Shown: positions 42,778 through 51,148 of the stretch, one piece after another
How positions within the stretch are numbered: position 1 is the stretch's first letter
How the letters are laid out: each line of letters starts with the position of its first letter
Origin: Domibacillus sp. DTU_2020_1001157_1_SI_ALB_TIR_016
GTDB lineage: Bacteria; Bacillota; Bacilli; Bacillales; Domibacillaceae
Assembly: GCF_032341995.1 (NCBI RefSeq)
Contig: NZ_CP135438.1
Span: forward strand, 310,001-374,000
Reading direction: 5' to 3'
DNA: 64,000 nucleotides
Translations under genes and position numbers: made by a program
Notes under the pieces: model-generated
What the model was told of the DNA's origin: nothing
The model's database searches: none
What the model saw: only the letters and a program-made list of their open reading frames with translations

Positions 42778-43737
42778 TTAATTAAAGTCTTGCATTAAAG
42801 TATCAACCACTTCTTTTACAGTTCTGATTTCTTTAACTGGCGTAATTCCAGTACCTACAGAAATATAGCCATCGTCTGTATTGCCTTCTAGCATGCCGAT
42901 ACGCATTCCAATTGATCCACGCATCATTTTTGCTATTTCTTCACGACTAACCCCTTGTTTATCCATCTCGACTAGTTTATTCGCTAATTTAGTAGGTAAA
43001 GAACGATAGTATGCTGGTAAAGTACGGAACATTAGTAAATCTTCTGCTGTAGCATCTACCATCATTTGTTTCACGTTTTCTGCTGCTGGATTTTCTTTTG
43101 TTGGAATAAAGACACTGCCAGCAAACACACCTTCAGCGCCTAAAGCAAATGCGGCCCGCACTCCTCTAACGTCTCCAATACCACCAGCTGCCATTACAGG
43201 GGTATTTATAGCATCTACAATCATTGGAACAATCGAAAATGTTCCAATAACTCGTTCTGGAACCGTACCACCTTCATCGAATCCAGTCGCTACATAAACA
43301 TCTATTCCAAATTCTTCTGCAGCTTTTGCATCTTCAATAGTAGGATTAAGGGGTCTATAAACAATTTTAATATTGTTTTCTTTTAATGGTTTAAAGATTC
43401 TTTCATCCAGTACACCGTTCACAAGAACAACAGGAACTTTCTCGTCAATAACTGTTTCTAAAATTGGCCATGTGTAAGCTAAATCACGATTTACGATTAC
43501 AGGTAATCCAAATGGCTTATTAGTTAATGATTTTGTTTTTTGTATTTCAGTTCTCATTCTTTCCGCACTTATTTCGGGTGAACGAGTTATATCAACCTGA
43601 CCGGCATTTGGACCTAGAAATCCTAATCCACCAGCATTGCTTACCGCTGCAACAAATTCGGCATTAGTAACCCAAGACATCGGGCCCTGTATAATCGGTT
43701 TTTCTATATTTAATATTTCGCATATTCTATTATTCAT
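42778..43737 (-). CDS. Nitronate monooxygenase / FabK-like FMN enzyme
   Basis: 319 residues from the ATG at 43737 (CAGGAGGATT upstream); the ORF runs 43 codons further but through the promoter. TIM-barrel flavoprotein: EKPIIQGPMSWVTNAEFVAAVSNAGGLG-type start (IIQGPMSWVT), VYVATGFDEGGT, PVMAAGGIGDVRGVRAAFALGAEGV (FMN phosphate site). Members oxidise alkyl nitronates (detoxifying propionate-3-nitronate) or reduce enoyl-ACP. The catalytic residue that separates them was not resolved. Next to a MarR regulator with multiple palindromes between, suggesting induction by a toxic compound. Confidence 0.85.
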   Translation of the reverse strand: MNNRICEILNIEKPIIQGPMSWVTNAEFVAAVSNAGGLGFLGPNAGQVDITRSPEISAERMRTEIQKTKSLTNKPFGLPVIVNRDLAYTWPILETVIDEKVPVVLVNGVLDERIFKPLKENNIKIVYRPLNPTIEDAKAAEEFGIDVYVATGFDEGGTVPERVIGTFSIVPMIVDAINTPVMAAGGIGDVRGVRAAFALGAEGVFAGSVFIPTKENPAAENVKQMMVDATAEDLLMFRTLPAYYRSLPTKLANKLVEMDKQGVSREEIAKMMRGSIGMRIGMLEGNTDDGYISVGTGITPVKEIRTVKEVVDTLMQDFN

Positions 43738-43871
43738 TATTGAATCCTCCTGCTTACGATTATTTTCAACAACCTTCAGTTGGTTAAAAAAATACTTAGT
43801 TTGGTAAATATTTTTTACCTCCTTGGCTAATTTACTAGTGCAACGTTCTGGCCAGAGTACCTTCATGGCTT

Positions 43872-43930
43872 CTAAATATATATTTAGGGTGCTAAATATG
43901 CATTTAGTATACTAAATATATATTTAGAGA
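43872..43930. promoter_or_regulatory. MarR operator cluster
   Basis: ATTTAGTATACTAAAT (43902-43917) is a perfect 16-bp palindrome flanked by further TAAATATATATTTAG and CTAAATATGCATTTAG palindromes, at least three overlapping sites. Another half (ATTTAGCCAGCTAAAT) lies at 44388-44403 in front of marR. Confidence 0.75.
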
Positions 43931-43936
43931 GAAAAC

Positions 43937-44362
43937 TTAGTATAAGTTTTTCTCCATACGCTTTAATAAATCCCTTAATATTAAGCGTTCTTCGGCTGAA
44001 ATTGACTGTAGTAATTTTTCTTGCTGCTGTTTCCATTTAAATTCAACGGGTTCTTCTAATTCTTTGCCTTTGTCCGTTAGATAAATTCGCATAACCCTTG
44101 CATCTTCTTCATCACGTTTACGGTATATGAAACCATTCTGCTCTAGCGATTTAACCATATTTGTTACCGTAGGCGGTTCGCATTTTAAATGTTCACATAG
44201 CTGCATTTGTGTTATTCCATCACCCAGCCACAAACGCCAGAGTAAATTATTTTGGCCTACATAAAGATTAAGTTCTCTAAGGCTCTCACTATAATTCCGA
44301 CGCATTTGGGAAGAAACTTTATCCAAGGACATACGAATATCACAGTCAACACTAACCTTCAT
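43937..44362 (-). CDS. MarR-family regulator
   Basis: 141 residues from the ATG at 44362 (AGAGGAGGTTC upstream). Winged helix with GITQMQLCEHLKCEPPTVTN and the wing RKRDEEDARVMRIYLTDKG. It is flanked on both sides by TTTAG/CTAAA palindromes, so autoregulation and repression of the downstream nitronate monooxygenase gene are likely. Confidence 0.9.
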   Translation of the reverse strand: MKVSVDCDIRMSLDKVSSQMRRNYSESLRELNLYVGQNNLLWRLWLGDGITQMQLCEHLKCEPPTVTNMVKSLEQNGFIYRKRDEEDARVMRIYLTDKGKELEEPVEFKWKQQQEKLLQSISAEERLILRDLLKRMEKNLY

Positions 44363-44462
44363 AGATGAACCTCCTCTAGCCAAAGATATTTAGCCAGCTA
44401 AATATATCACGGTTATTTTTAGCTGTCAACGTTACTGCATTGATTGCTCTTCTTCAGCTAAC

Positions 44463-45232
44463 CTGCTTCTTAGTTTAAGTGTATTCCTTCACAAACTTTT
44501 TACTCTTTAGTACAAAATCCCTCAGTTTCTTTAACGACTAGTAAAAAGTGTATAGGTTACTTAATAACGATACATCATTTTTTTCTAGGAAGCGTTTTTA
44601 AATTAATTGATATAAAAATATATTTTTAACAAGGCGTTTAAATAGAAAATATAATTGTACATATGTAACGAATAAAAGAAGGTGCTAGCTAATGCTAGTA
44701 CCCTTATATGGAATTAGGTAGAAGCCCCTTTATGCCCTCCAATATGACTGGCCCGTTGAAGATAAGTGCTGCCTTTCATTAGGCTATACGCGTGAAAAAT
44801 CGCTTTTTTATCAAACCGGTCACGTATTTGATCGATGGTTTCATCCAGAACATGACGCCTTTCATCCAGTTCAGAGGGTGTAAATAAATCAATCTGTTCA
44901 TGTGCTGCAGGCTGTAATTTACTGCACACTACATGGATCTGGCGTACTGACTGTCCGTCCCAATACTTTTTATAGAGCTGCACAAAGTGCTCACATAGTT
45001 CAGCTGTCTTATTTGTCCTTCTTGGAAGCAATATTTGATGCTTGAAGCCGTGGTCCTCAATATCCCGGTTGTAAGATATGTCAAGAGCGATCCCTGCAGC
45101 CCCATGCTGGCGCAAACGCATCGCCACATCCTCTGTCATTTCTTTGATGATTCGCCTTCCCTGTAATAATCCAGTAAAGGAATCTGCCCTTTGGAAAGGT
45201 TCTTCAGAGCTCCTACCTTCTCAGTTATAATG
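44463..45232 (-). pseudogene. uvrX 3'-end remnant 1 with downstream repeat
   Basis: The minus strand encodes the last 150 residues of a Y-family polymerase: YSIITEKVGALKNLSKGQI, a frameshift near 45136, MTEDVAMRLRQHGAAGIALD, then the C-terminus to GGHKGAST at 44714. Nucleotides 44463-45170 are closely similar to 48305-49080, including non-coding sequence downstream, so this is a segmental duplicate of the intact uvrX locus. A hairpin AAGGTGCTAGC / GCTAGTACCCTT at 44681-44705 repeats the uvrX terminator. Confidence 0.85.
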
Positions 45233-45539
45233 CTGTAATCGGCAGATAGCTGTTTAAGAGGGTGCTTTGATCCTATCCTACAAGCAATTGTCAGCCCACC
45301 AACATAGGCTGGTTCTTTTTTATGTATAAAACACCAGATTTTTTGCATCCTACTGAAAAAGATACGATCGATGATGTTATTTTGGCAACAGGATGAAGGC
45401 GGTATATTCGGGAAGTCAGCATCCGGAACCATGGCGGCTTTTACATTGATGCCTGATTCCAGCAATATAAAAAAGAGAGTTTCTTTCGACAAATTTAAAA
45501 TCATGCTCTCAGAGCGAATGGAAGAGCTGCACGAAGATT

Positions 45540-45785
45540 CTGCTCGGTCTCTGTTTCCATGGATGCGGGAATCCGGCTGCCATTACCGATTGGGCAGACG
45601 ACAGGCATTGCTAGCCGTCCTTTCATCGGAGATGCGGTTGTTGGAGCTGGACTTGTGCCAAACTTACGGTGATTGTAGTTGTCTTAACTGCTATCTCGTC
45701 TTATGTCGTTTCATCGACGAGCGTAAATACAGCTATCCAGCGAACGCTGAAAAAAGCAGAAGGAAGACAGTGGGTGAAAAAATGA
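45540..45785 (+). pseudogene. gerAA: gerAA-type spore germination gene remnant
   Basis: In one frame: VSMDAGIRLPLPIGQTTGIA, SRPFIGDAVVGAGLVPN; after a single-base shift at about 45662: TVIVVVLTAISSYVVSSTSV, NTAIQRTLKKAEGRQWVKK and a TGA that overlaps the next ATG (ATGA). This is the C-terminal membrane half of a GerA A-subunit with lesions; the N-terminal soluble domain is missing. The long open frame through this stretch in the gerAB frame is accidental. Confidence 0.75.
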
Positions 45786-46870
45786 AAAGGGAAGCAAGCA
45801 TTTCAACCTGGCAGCTCTTTTTCTTTATGCTGCAAACCTATGTTGGCTCTGGGATTCTCTCTCTTCCATACGACGTGCATCAAGTGGCAGGAAAAGACGG
45901 CTGGTTATCGATCCTACTGATGGGCTTTTACATGCAGATAGGAATTATCGTGATTTGGCTGCTGGCTTCCCGCTTTCCCAATAAGGCATTACCTGAATTT
46001 TTGCCGCTCATTGTCGGACGAGCGATTAGTGTGCTGATTATAGCGCTTTATATGTTCTTATTTTTTATGACAACCAGCCAGATATTAGCAGTTTTTCTTT
46101 CGATTGCCGCAGATTGGGCGTTCCCTCGTACACCACCCATTGTGTTTGCGGTCATTGTTACCGCTATTACAGTCTATTTGATTCAAGAAGATATTCGGGT
46201 GATCGCTCGGTTTCACGTACTGATGTCCTTTTTTCTGATGGGTGTGCTCATGATTTTTCTCTTTATATTGAAGTACTTGAATGTTTATTATTTACTGCCC
46301 ATTGGGTCTTCCGGTGTACAGAACATTGTAGCAGGCGCCCAAAAAGCCATTTATTCATTAGCTGGAATGGAAATGCTGCTCTGGCTTTTTCCCCTTACTC
46401 AGGCGAACAATAAAGGAAAATGGAAAGCCGCTGCAGGAGCAAGCCTTGCCGCCACTACTCTATTTACATTGCTTGCGCTTTGCGCATTTAGTTTTTTTAG
46501 CACAGCTAAGTTAAAACACATCCCAGAACCGATCATTTATATGATTAAATCAATTGAATTTGGTATCGTGGAACGACTGGATCTTATTTTTCTTGTTTTT
46601 TGGGCTGTTTTCTCCATTACTTCGTTTATGAACTATTTCTACTTAGCTGCATTGAGTGCAGCTAGCATCACTAAAGCGAAGCATCATAAAACAGCTGTTT
46701 ATGTTCTCAGTCTCCTTATTATACCGATGTCTGTTTATACGAATAATGCCGAGTCGATCAAAATGATTGGAGGTTTCCTCAGTTGGTCCTATCATGTTTT
46801 TTTATTTTTCATTCCCTTATTTTTACTTGTTATCGCCATGATTAGGAGAAAGCGGGAGAGTACGGGATGA
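45782..46870 (+). CDS. gerAB: Spore germination permease, GerAB/GerBB type
   Basis: 362 residues from the ATG at 45782, overlapping the gerAA remnant stop as in intact gerA operons. About 10 membrane helices of the APC superfamily; ISTWQLFFFMLQTYVGSGIL at the N-terminus is typical. The B subunit forms the germinant-binding part of the GerA receptor in the spore inner membrane. Here its A partner upstream is broken and no C subunit follows: a uvrX remnant begins within 180 bp. It can only work, if at all, with subunits from elsewhere. Confidence 0.88.
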   Translation: MKREASISTWQLFFFMLQTYVGSGILSLPYDVHQVAGKDGWLSILLMGFYMQIGIIVIWLLASRFPNKALPEFLPLIVGRAISVLIIALYMFLFFMTTSQILAVFLSIAADWAFPRTPPIVFAVIVTAITVYLIQEDIRVIARFHVLMSFFLMGVLMIFLFILKYLNVYYLLPIGSSGVQNIVAGAQKAIYSLAGMEMLLWLFPLTQANNKGKWKAAAGASLAATTLFTLLALCAFSFFSTAKLKHIPEPIIYMIKSIEFGIVERLDLIFLVFWAVFSITSFMNYFYLAALSAASITKAKHHKTAVYVLSLLIIPMSVYTNNAESIKMIGGFLSWSYHVFLFFIPLFLLVIAMIRRKRESTG

Positions 46871-46913
46871 GAAAATGGTGAACTGTTGTATTTTTGATTG
46901 TTGATCTGTACAA

Positions 46914-46933
46914 ACCTTTTTGGAAAAAGGTTA
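46914..46933. terminator. Hairpin after gerAB
   Basis: AACCTTTTT directly facing AAAAAGGTT with GG between; no T-run, so weak. Confidence 0.4.
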
Positions 46934-46959
46934 CGGAGGGTTTCTATAACAAGTATATT

Positions 46960-47350
46960 TGCGTATATGTAACGAACAAAAGAAGGTGCTAGCTAAATGC
47001 TAGTACCCTTATGTGGAATTAGGTAGAAGCCCCTTTGTGGCCTCTAATATGACCCGCTCGCTGAAGATAAGTACCGCCTTTCATCCAGTTCAGGGGGCGT
47101 AAATAAATCTATTTGTTCATGTGCTGCAGGCTGTAATTTACTGCATACTACATGGATCTGGCGTACCGGCTGTCCGTCCCAATACTTTTTAAACAGCCGG
47201 ACAAAGTGCTCACATAGTTCAGCTGTCTTATTTGTACTTCTTGGAAGCAATATTTGATGCCTAAAGCCGCAGTCCTCAATATCCCGGCTGTAAGATATGC
47301 CAAGCGCCGTCCCTGCTGGCGCAACACATAGCCACATCTTCTGTCATTTC
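46960..47350 (-). pseudogene. uvrX 3'-end remnant 2
   Basis: A third copy of the uvrX end: GISYSRDIEDCGFRHQILLP through PPELDERR, with the uvrX terminator hairpin at 46983-47011. Relative to the intact gene, the segment between two CGCCTTTCAT repeats (48657 and 48741 in the intact copy) is missing, so about 85 bp were lost by recombination between short direct repeats. The 5' side ends near 47350. Confidence 0.8.
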
Positions 47351-47410
47351 TTTGATAACGATCATGACGCTTTATATTTAGGTTAGTTGCGTAAAACAGT
47401 TGATATTAAA

Positions 47411-47450
47411 AGGACCACACATTTTAGACGTATCTAATATGTGTGGTCCT
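47411..47450. repeat. Hairpin with 12-bp perfect stem
   Basis: AGGACCACACAT / ATGTGTGGTCCT around 16 nt (itself TTAGACGTATCTAA, partly palindromic). Terminator-like or a small mobile-element relic. Confidence 0.5.
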
Positions 47451-47601
47451 AATTTATTGCTTATTAAATTAACGCACCCCTATAGTTTAAGTGCATTTCT
47501 TCACAATTTTAGCTTTTAATACAATTTCATTTTTAATATTTACAAGAATGCTGCCTCGTTAAGGGAAATTTTCACGGCGAAATCCCTTTCAATATCAATG
47601 T

Positions 47602-48189
47602 ATGCTAAACTTTATTGACAAGCATTATATGTCAATAATTAAATGGGGTGTACATTTGGAAAGTACGCATTTAATAGAAGTTAATGAAATTAAAAACCTT
47701 ACCAAGGGCCATGTATTATATTTTTTCGAGAATCAGAATCAGTATATTTCAAATGTGGTCGACTTTATCATTTCAGGTTTAGAACTCAATGAATATTCTA
47801 TCATTATAGAAAATGACCGAATTACTTCGTTGATTAAAAAAAGACTTACAGAGTTATCGAATGAAAGCCGCTTAGAAAAAGTGACATTCGTTAATAATTA
47901 TGACTTCTATTATGCAAAGGGAGACTTTAGAATCAATTCTATTTTCGATTATCTCCCGAAATTAGTAAAAGGTTATTCAGAACCAGATTTAGTTGTCCGA
48001 AGCTGGGCTCATATAGAATGGCGGGAGGAGCGGAACGTAAGTAAAAAATTATTAGATTCTGAAAATGAAGCGAATAAAATTGTTACCGAAACAAAACTTC
48101 TTTCTGTTTGTGCCTACGATTCAGAAAGAGTTAGTAAAGAATTTAGGGAAGCCCTCCTAAAATGCCACAATTTTCTTATAAATGAGTAA
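47602..48189 (+). CDS. MEDS-domain protein
   Basis: Up to 195 residues. A stand-alone MEDS (DcmR-like sensory) domain: KGHVLYFFENQNQYISNVVD, NEYSIIIENDRITSLIKKRL, VVRSWAHIEWREERNVSKKL and VSKEFREALLKCHNFL. MEDS domains normally sense small molecules in front of HTH or kinase domains; here no output domain is fused. The ATG at 47602 has no ribosome site, while a TTG at 47656 follows GGGGTG closely, so the product may be 177 residues. Gene neighbours are repeats, giving no functional hint. B. subtilis has similar small proteins of unknown role. Confidence 0.75.
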   Translation: MLNFIDKHYMSIIKWGVHLESTHLIEVNEIKNLTKGHVLYFFENQNQYISNVVDFIISGLELNEYSIIIENDRITSLIKKRLTELSNESRLEKVTFVNNYDFYYAKGDFRINSIFDYLPKLVKGYSEPDLVVRSWAHIEWREERNVSKKLLDSENEANKIVTETKLLSVCAYDSERVSKEFREALLKCHNFLINE

Positions 48190-48250
48190 TTAGTTAAGCA
48201 ACAGGACAAACATATTATTTCGTAGACCAGATAGCAAAAACATTAGAGTT

Positions 48251-48283
48251 AAGTCACTGGTTGGTGTTTAATCAGTGACTTTT
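48251..48283 (+). terminator. Terminator of the MEDS gene
   Basis: AGTCACTG / CAGTGACT stem followed by TTTTTTATC. Confidence 0.8.
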
Positions 48284-48295
48284 TTATCAATTTCC

Positions 48296-48595
48296 TTATT
48301 CCATTAAACTGCCCCGTTAATTTAAGTGTATTCCTTCACAAACTTTTTACTCTTTAATACAAAATCTCTCAGTTTCTTTAAAGACTAGTAAAAAAGTGTG
48401 CCGGTTACTTAATAATGATACATCATTTTTTCTAGTAAGCGTTTTTCTCCATCAATAAATTTTATATAAATATTTATTAGTATAAAAATTTATTGATATA
48501 AAAATATATTTTTAGTAAGGAGTTTAATTAGCAAATGCAACTGTATTTATGTAACGAACAAAAGAAGGTGCTAGCTAATGCTAGTACCCTTATAT
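48296..48595. repeat. Repeat unit downstream of intact uvrX
   Basis: Homologous to 44463-44712, sharing TTTAAGTGTATTCCTTCACA at the left edge, which also matches the right end of the MITE-like element at 63414. The uvrX terminator (AAGGTGCTAGC / GCTAGTACCCTT, 48563-48589) forms the right edge. Confidence 0.75.
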
Positions 48596-48599
48596 GGAA

Positions 48600-49889
48600 T
48601 TAGAAAGAAGCCCCTTTATGCCCTCCAATATGCCCGGCTCGTTGAAGATACGTGCCGCCTTTCATTAGGCTATACGCGTGAAAAATCGCTTTTTTGCCAA
48701 AACGGTCACGTATTTGATCGATTGTTTCGTCTAAAACATGGCGCCTTTCATCCAGTTCAGGGGGCGTAAATAAATCAATCTGTTCATGTACTGCCGGCTG
48801 TAGTTTACTGCACACTACATGGATCTGGCGTACTGGCTGACCGTCCCAATACTGTTTAAACAGACGGACAAAGTGCTCACACAGTTCAGCTGTTTTGTTT
48901 GTGCTTCTTGGCAACACTATTTGATGCCTGAAGCCACGGTCCTCAATATCCCGGCTGTAAGATATGCCAAGCGCAATCCCTGCTGCCGCAGCTCCATGCT
49001 GGCGCAGACGCATTGCAACATCCTCTGTCATTTCTTTGATGACAATAACGATCTCATCTTCCCTGTAATAATCCCTTAACAGAATCTGCCCTTTGGAAAA
49101 GGACTTTTCACGTGCCCCTGCCTTCTCAGATATCACGCTGTAATCAATTCCCCAGGCATGATAATAAAGCTGCTCCCCCAGCACACCAAATTTCCGCTTT
49201 AGTTTCCACTTATCTGCGTGAGCAATGTCTTTTACCGATTCAACCCCTATATTGTAAAGAGCCTTGGCATAGCCGTTAGATATTCCCCACATATCTGTTA
49301 TAGGGTCAATCGCCCACACCTTAGCTGGGACATCCTCATATGACCAGTAAGAAATCCCGTTAGGAGCGTTTTTTCCTTCGTTATCAAGAGCCAGCTTCGC
49401 AAGCAGTGGATTGTCGCCAATCCCTATGGTGACAACCAGACGGAGCTCCTGCCAGACCGTACGCTGAATGGTGCGGGCGATCGTGAATTTATCGCCAAAG
49501 AGCCTTCTTGAAGCCGTTACATCAAGAAACGCTTCATCAATGGAATAGCAATGCAGATCTTCTTCCGCTACAAAGCGGCGAAAAATATCCAGGATCATTT
49601 TATTTACTTTTAAATAAAGAGCCATAGAGGGTTCGACAATGATTAAACGTGGATCCTTCGGTATCTCATAATTCCGTGATCCTGTTTTAATACCGAATTC
49701 TTTTTTTACCCGTGGTGAGGCAGCCAGCACCACGGAACCGGACCGTTCTTTATGGGCGATCACAATCACATAAGCATATAGCGGATGAATCCTGCGGCGT
49801 ACAGCCTCTACACTAGCAAAGAAGGATTTCACGTCAATGCAAAATACATCCCTGCGCGGCAGGTGCTCGTCATCAATAGGCCTCACCAT
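48600..49889 (-). CDS. uvrX: UvrX-like Y-family DNA polymerase
   Basis: 429 residues from the ATG at 49889 (GGGAG 9 nt upstream); an ATG two codons earlier is closer. Translesion polymerase of the SPbeta UvrX/YqjW branch: catalytic Asp in VFCIDVKSFFASVEAVRRR, second acidic pair in YSIDEAFLDVTASRRLFG, then helix-hairpin-helix KVWAIDPITDMWGISNGYAK and little-finger domain. The start lies inside the end of yolD in another frame, so translation is coupled. LexA-type boxes in the promoter indicate SOS induction. Two decayed copies of its 3' half lie within 5 kb. Confidence 0.93.
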   Translation of the reverse strand: MVRPIDDEHLPRRDVFCIDVKSFFASVEAVRRRIHPLYAYVIVIAHKERSGSVVLAASPRVKKEFGIKTGSRNYEIPKDPRLIIVEPSMALYLKVNKMILDIFRRFVAEEDLHCYSIDEAFLDVTASRRLFGDKFTIARTIQRTVWQELRLVVTIGIGDNPLLAKLALDNEGKNAPNGISYWSYEDVPAKVWAIDPITDMWGISNGYAKALYNIGVESVKDIAHADKWKLKRKFGVLGEQLYYHAWGIDYSVISEKAGAREKSFSKGQILLRDYYREDEIVIVIKEMTEDVAMRLRQHGAAAAGIALGISYSRDIEDRGFRHQIVLPRSTNKTAELCEHFVRLFKQYWDGQPVRQIHVVCSKLQPAVHEQIDLFTPPELDERRHVLDETIDQIRDRFGKKAIFHAYSLMKGGTYLQRAGHIGGHKGASF

Positions 49890-50244
49890 ATTCATCGTCT
49901 CCCGCGGCAAATGAAATAGACACCATCTCATCTAATCGAAACTTGGAATTATACCCTTTCAGCTTTATATATGGATACTGGCCGGTCAGCCGGCAAAATT
50001 CTGAGACAATCCCATTTACCTGCAGCAGGTCATGGTCACCGAAGGTATTCATCTTAAACACCACTTCTCTTTCCAGATGGAGTGAGCTTTGAATGATTCG
50101 GTCGAATTCCTCCAACTGCTGTTCGTCAAATAGGATGTCCGTTTTCACCGGTTTGCTTTTTTCTCTTTCCATCATTTCAGCATGCTCGGCTAGGATAAGC
50201 CCCTGCCATTTCATCATTCCGCGGTCGTTATACAATTTCTTCAT
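49873..50244 (-). CDS. yolD: YolD-like protein
   Basis: 123 residues of the YolD-like family, which accompanies UvrX/YqjW polymerases and is thought to be an UmuD-like partner. MKKLYNDRGMMKWQGLILAE at the N-terminus and LKGYNSKFRLDEMVSISF near the end are diagnostic. ATG after AAAGGAGTTATC. Overlaps uvrX by 17 bp. Confidence 0.92.
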   Translation of the reverse strand: MKKLYNDRGMMKWQGLILAEHAEMMEREKSKPVKTDILFDEQQLEEFDRIIQSSLHLEREVVFKMNTFGDHDLLQVNGIVSEFCRLTGQYPYIKLKGYNSKFRLDEMVSISFAAGDDEYGEAY

Positions 50245-50267
50245 CCAAGATAACTCCTTTCAATGAG

Positions 50268-50407
50268 AATATATGTTCGTATATAGTATATATTTCAGTA
50301 TAAGAACAAATATTCCTGCTGACAATGAAAACTTTTTTTATCATTCCTCTTTTAACCGAAAATATGTTCGTTTATTTATTGAATTATGAACATTTGTTCG
50401 GTATAAT
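50268..50407. promoter_or_regulatory. Divergent SOS promoter region with LexA boxes
   Basis: GAACATTTGTTCG (50388-50400) fits the Bacillus LexA box (GAACnnnnGTTC) and lies inside the 17-bp spacer between TTGAAT (-35) and TATAAT (50402-50407) of the rightward promoter. On the yolD side, GAACAAATATTC (50304-50315) is a one-mismatch box, and ATGTTCG half sites occur at about 50273 and 50364. Confidence 0.8.
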
Positions 50408-50433
50408 GAAATTGTAAAGAGGAGGCTGTTAAA

Positions 50434-50655
50434 ATGAATGGATTGTTTCAAATATCGCTGGAACAAAAAGAACTCATATCACTTATGTACATGGCAGATG
50501 ATGATAAGATTACGGATCGAAGTATCATTGTGAGGAAAATAGATGACATTCACATCCATGCTTACTGCTTAAAGAGGCAACAAATCCGAAAATTTAAGCG
50601 GTCCAACATTTTAGCAGCCGGAAAAGCACCGCAAAGGAGAAAAGCTTATGCTTAA
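50434..50655 (+). CDS. Small WYL-like protein
   Basis: 73 residues, ATG after AGAGGAGGC. ISLEQKELISLMYMADDDKI, RSIIVRKIDDIHIHAYCLKR and RKFKRSNILAAGKA follow the beta-barrel pattern of a lone WYL domain (…I.YMA….R.I.V..I….I.AYC..R…R.FK…I). WYL domains bind nucleic acid or nucleotide ligands and regulate DNA-damage and defence genes. It overlaps the LexA-like gene downstream by 8 bp and sits under a LexA box, so it belongs to the SOS cassette. Function unknown. Confidence 0.7.
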   Translation: MNGLFQISLEQKELISLMYMADDDKITDRSIIVRKIDDIHIHAYCLKRQQIRKFKRSNILAAGKAPQRRKAYA

Positions 50656-50896
50656 ACAACTGTCTGCACGCCAGGAAAAAATGCTCCAGTTTATAGATGA
50701 CTATGTCAGTGCGAAAAACTATCCCCCGTCTATTCGTGAAATAGGTGACGCGGTTGAGTTAAAGTCTTCTTCTACAGTAAAAGGCCATCTGGATCGTTTA
50801 AAGGCGTCCGGCTATGTAACCTGGGAACAGGGAAAGCCGCGGACATTGAATGTGGTGAAAAGAAGCGCAATGATCCCAATGAAATTAAATGCTTAA
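50648..50896 (+). CDS. LexA DNA-binding domain only
   Basis: 82 residues aligned to the LexA winged helix: LSARQEKMLQFIDDYVSAKN, YPPSIREIGDAVELKSSSTV and GHLDRLKASGYVTWEQGKPR. The S24 peptidase/dimerisation domain, including the Ala-Gly cleavage site, is absent; the frame ends cleanly and a terminator follows, so this seems a designed short form rather than fresh truncation. It could bind LexA boxes without being removed by RecA-stimulated cleavage. The host lexA is not in the window. Confidence 0.85.
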   Translation: MLKQLSARQEKMLQFIDDYVSAKNYPPSIREIGDAVELKSSSTVKGHLDRLKASGYVTWEQGKPRTLNVVKRSAMIPMKLNA

Positions 50897-50899
50897 TAA

Positions 50900-50948
50900 A
50901 AAGAAGGAGCAATAACAGCCTGAAGACTGTTATTGCTCCTTCTTTTTT
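50900..50948 (+). terminator. Strong terminator of the SOS cassette
   Basis: AAGAAGGAGCAATAACAG and its complement with 8-nt loop, followed by TTTTTTAC. Confidence 0.9.
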
Positions 50949-51048
50949 ACTTTCTGGATCTCAAAAGTGAAATTGACACTCACTTAATCATGAATTATTT
51001 CGATCAATTATAGAAAGATCGTCAAATAAGTAAGCAAGGTCATATGTG

Positions 51049-51148
51049 GAAAGCGTCTGTTTTGTTAGATATTTTTGTATAAATATATAATAATATAAAA
51101 ATTTATTTACACATTTTTAGGCTTTAAAAGCCCGACATAACAAGGTTT
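51049..51148. repeat. AT-rich dispersed repeat, copy 2
   Basis: Homologue of 39781-39890 in the same orientation; it ends at the stop of the Crh/HPr-like gene. Confidence 0.6.

Noticed and set aside
45371..45781. N-terminal 137-residue extension of the gerAB frame
   Set aside because: The stretch encodes gerAA sequence in other frames; the true start is the ATG at 45782 overlapping the gerAA stop.
44689..49889. Prophage island
   Set aside because: YolD/UvrX are often phage-borne, but no integrase, capsid, terminase or attachment repeats occur here.
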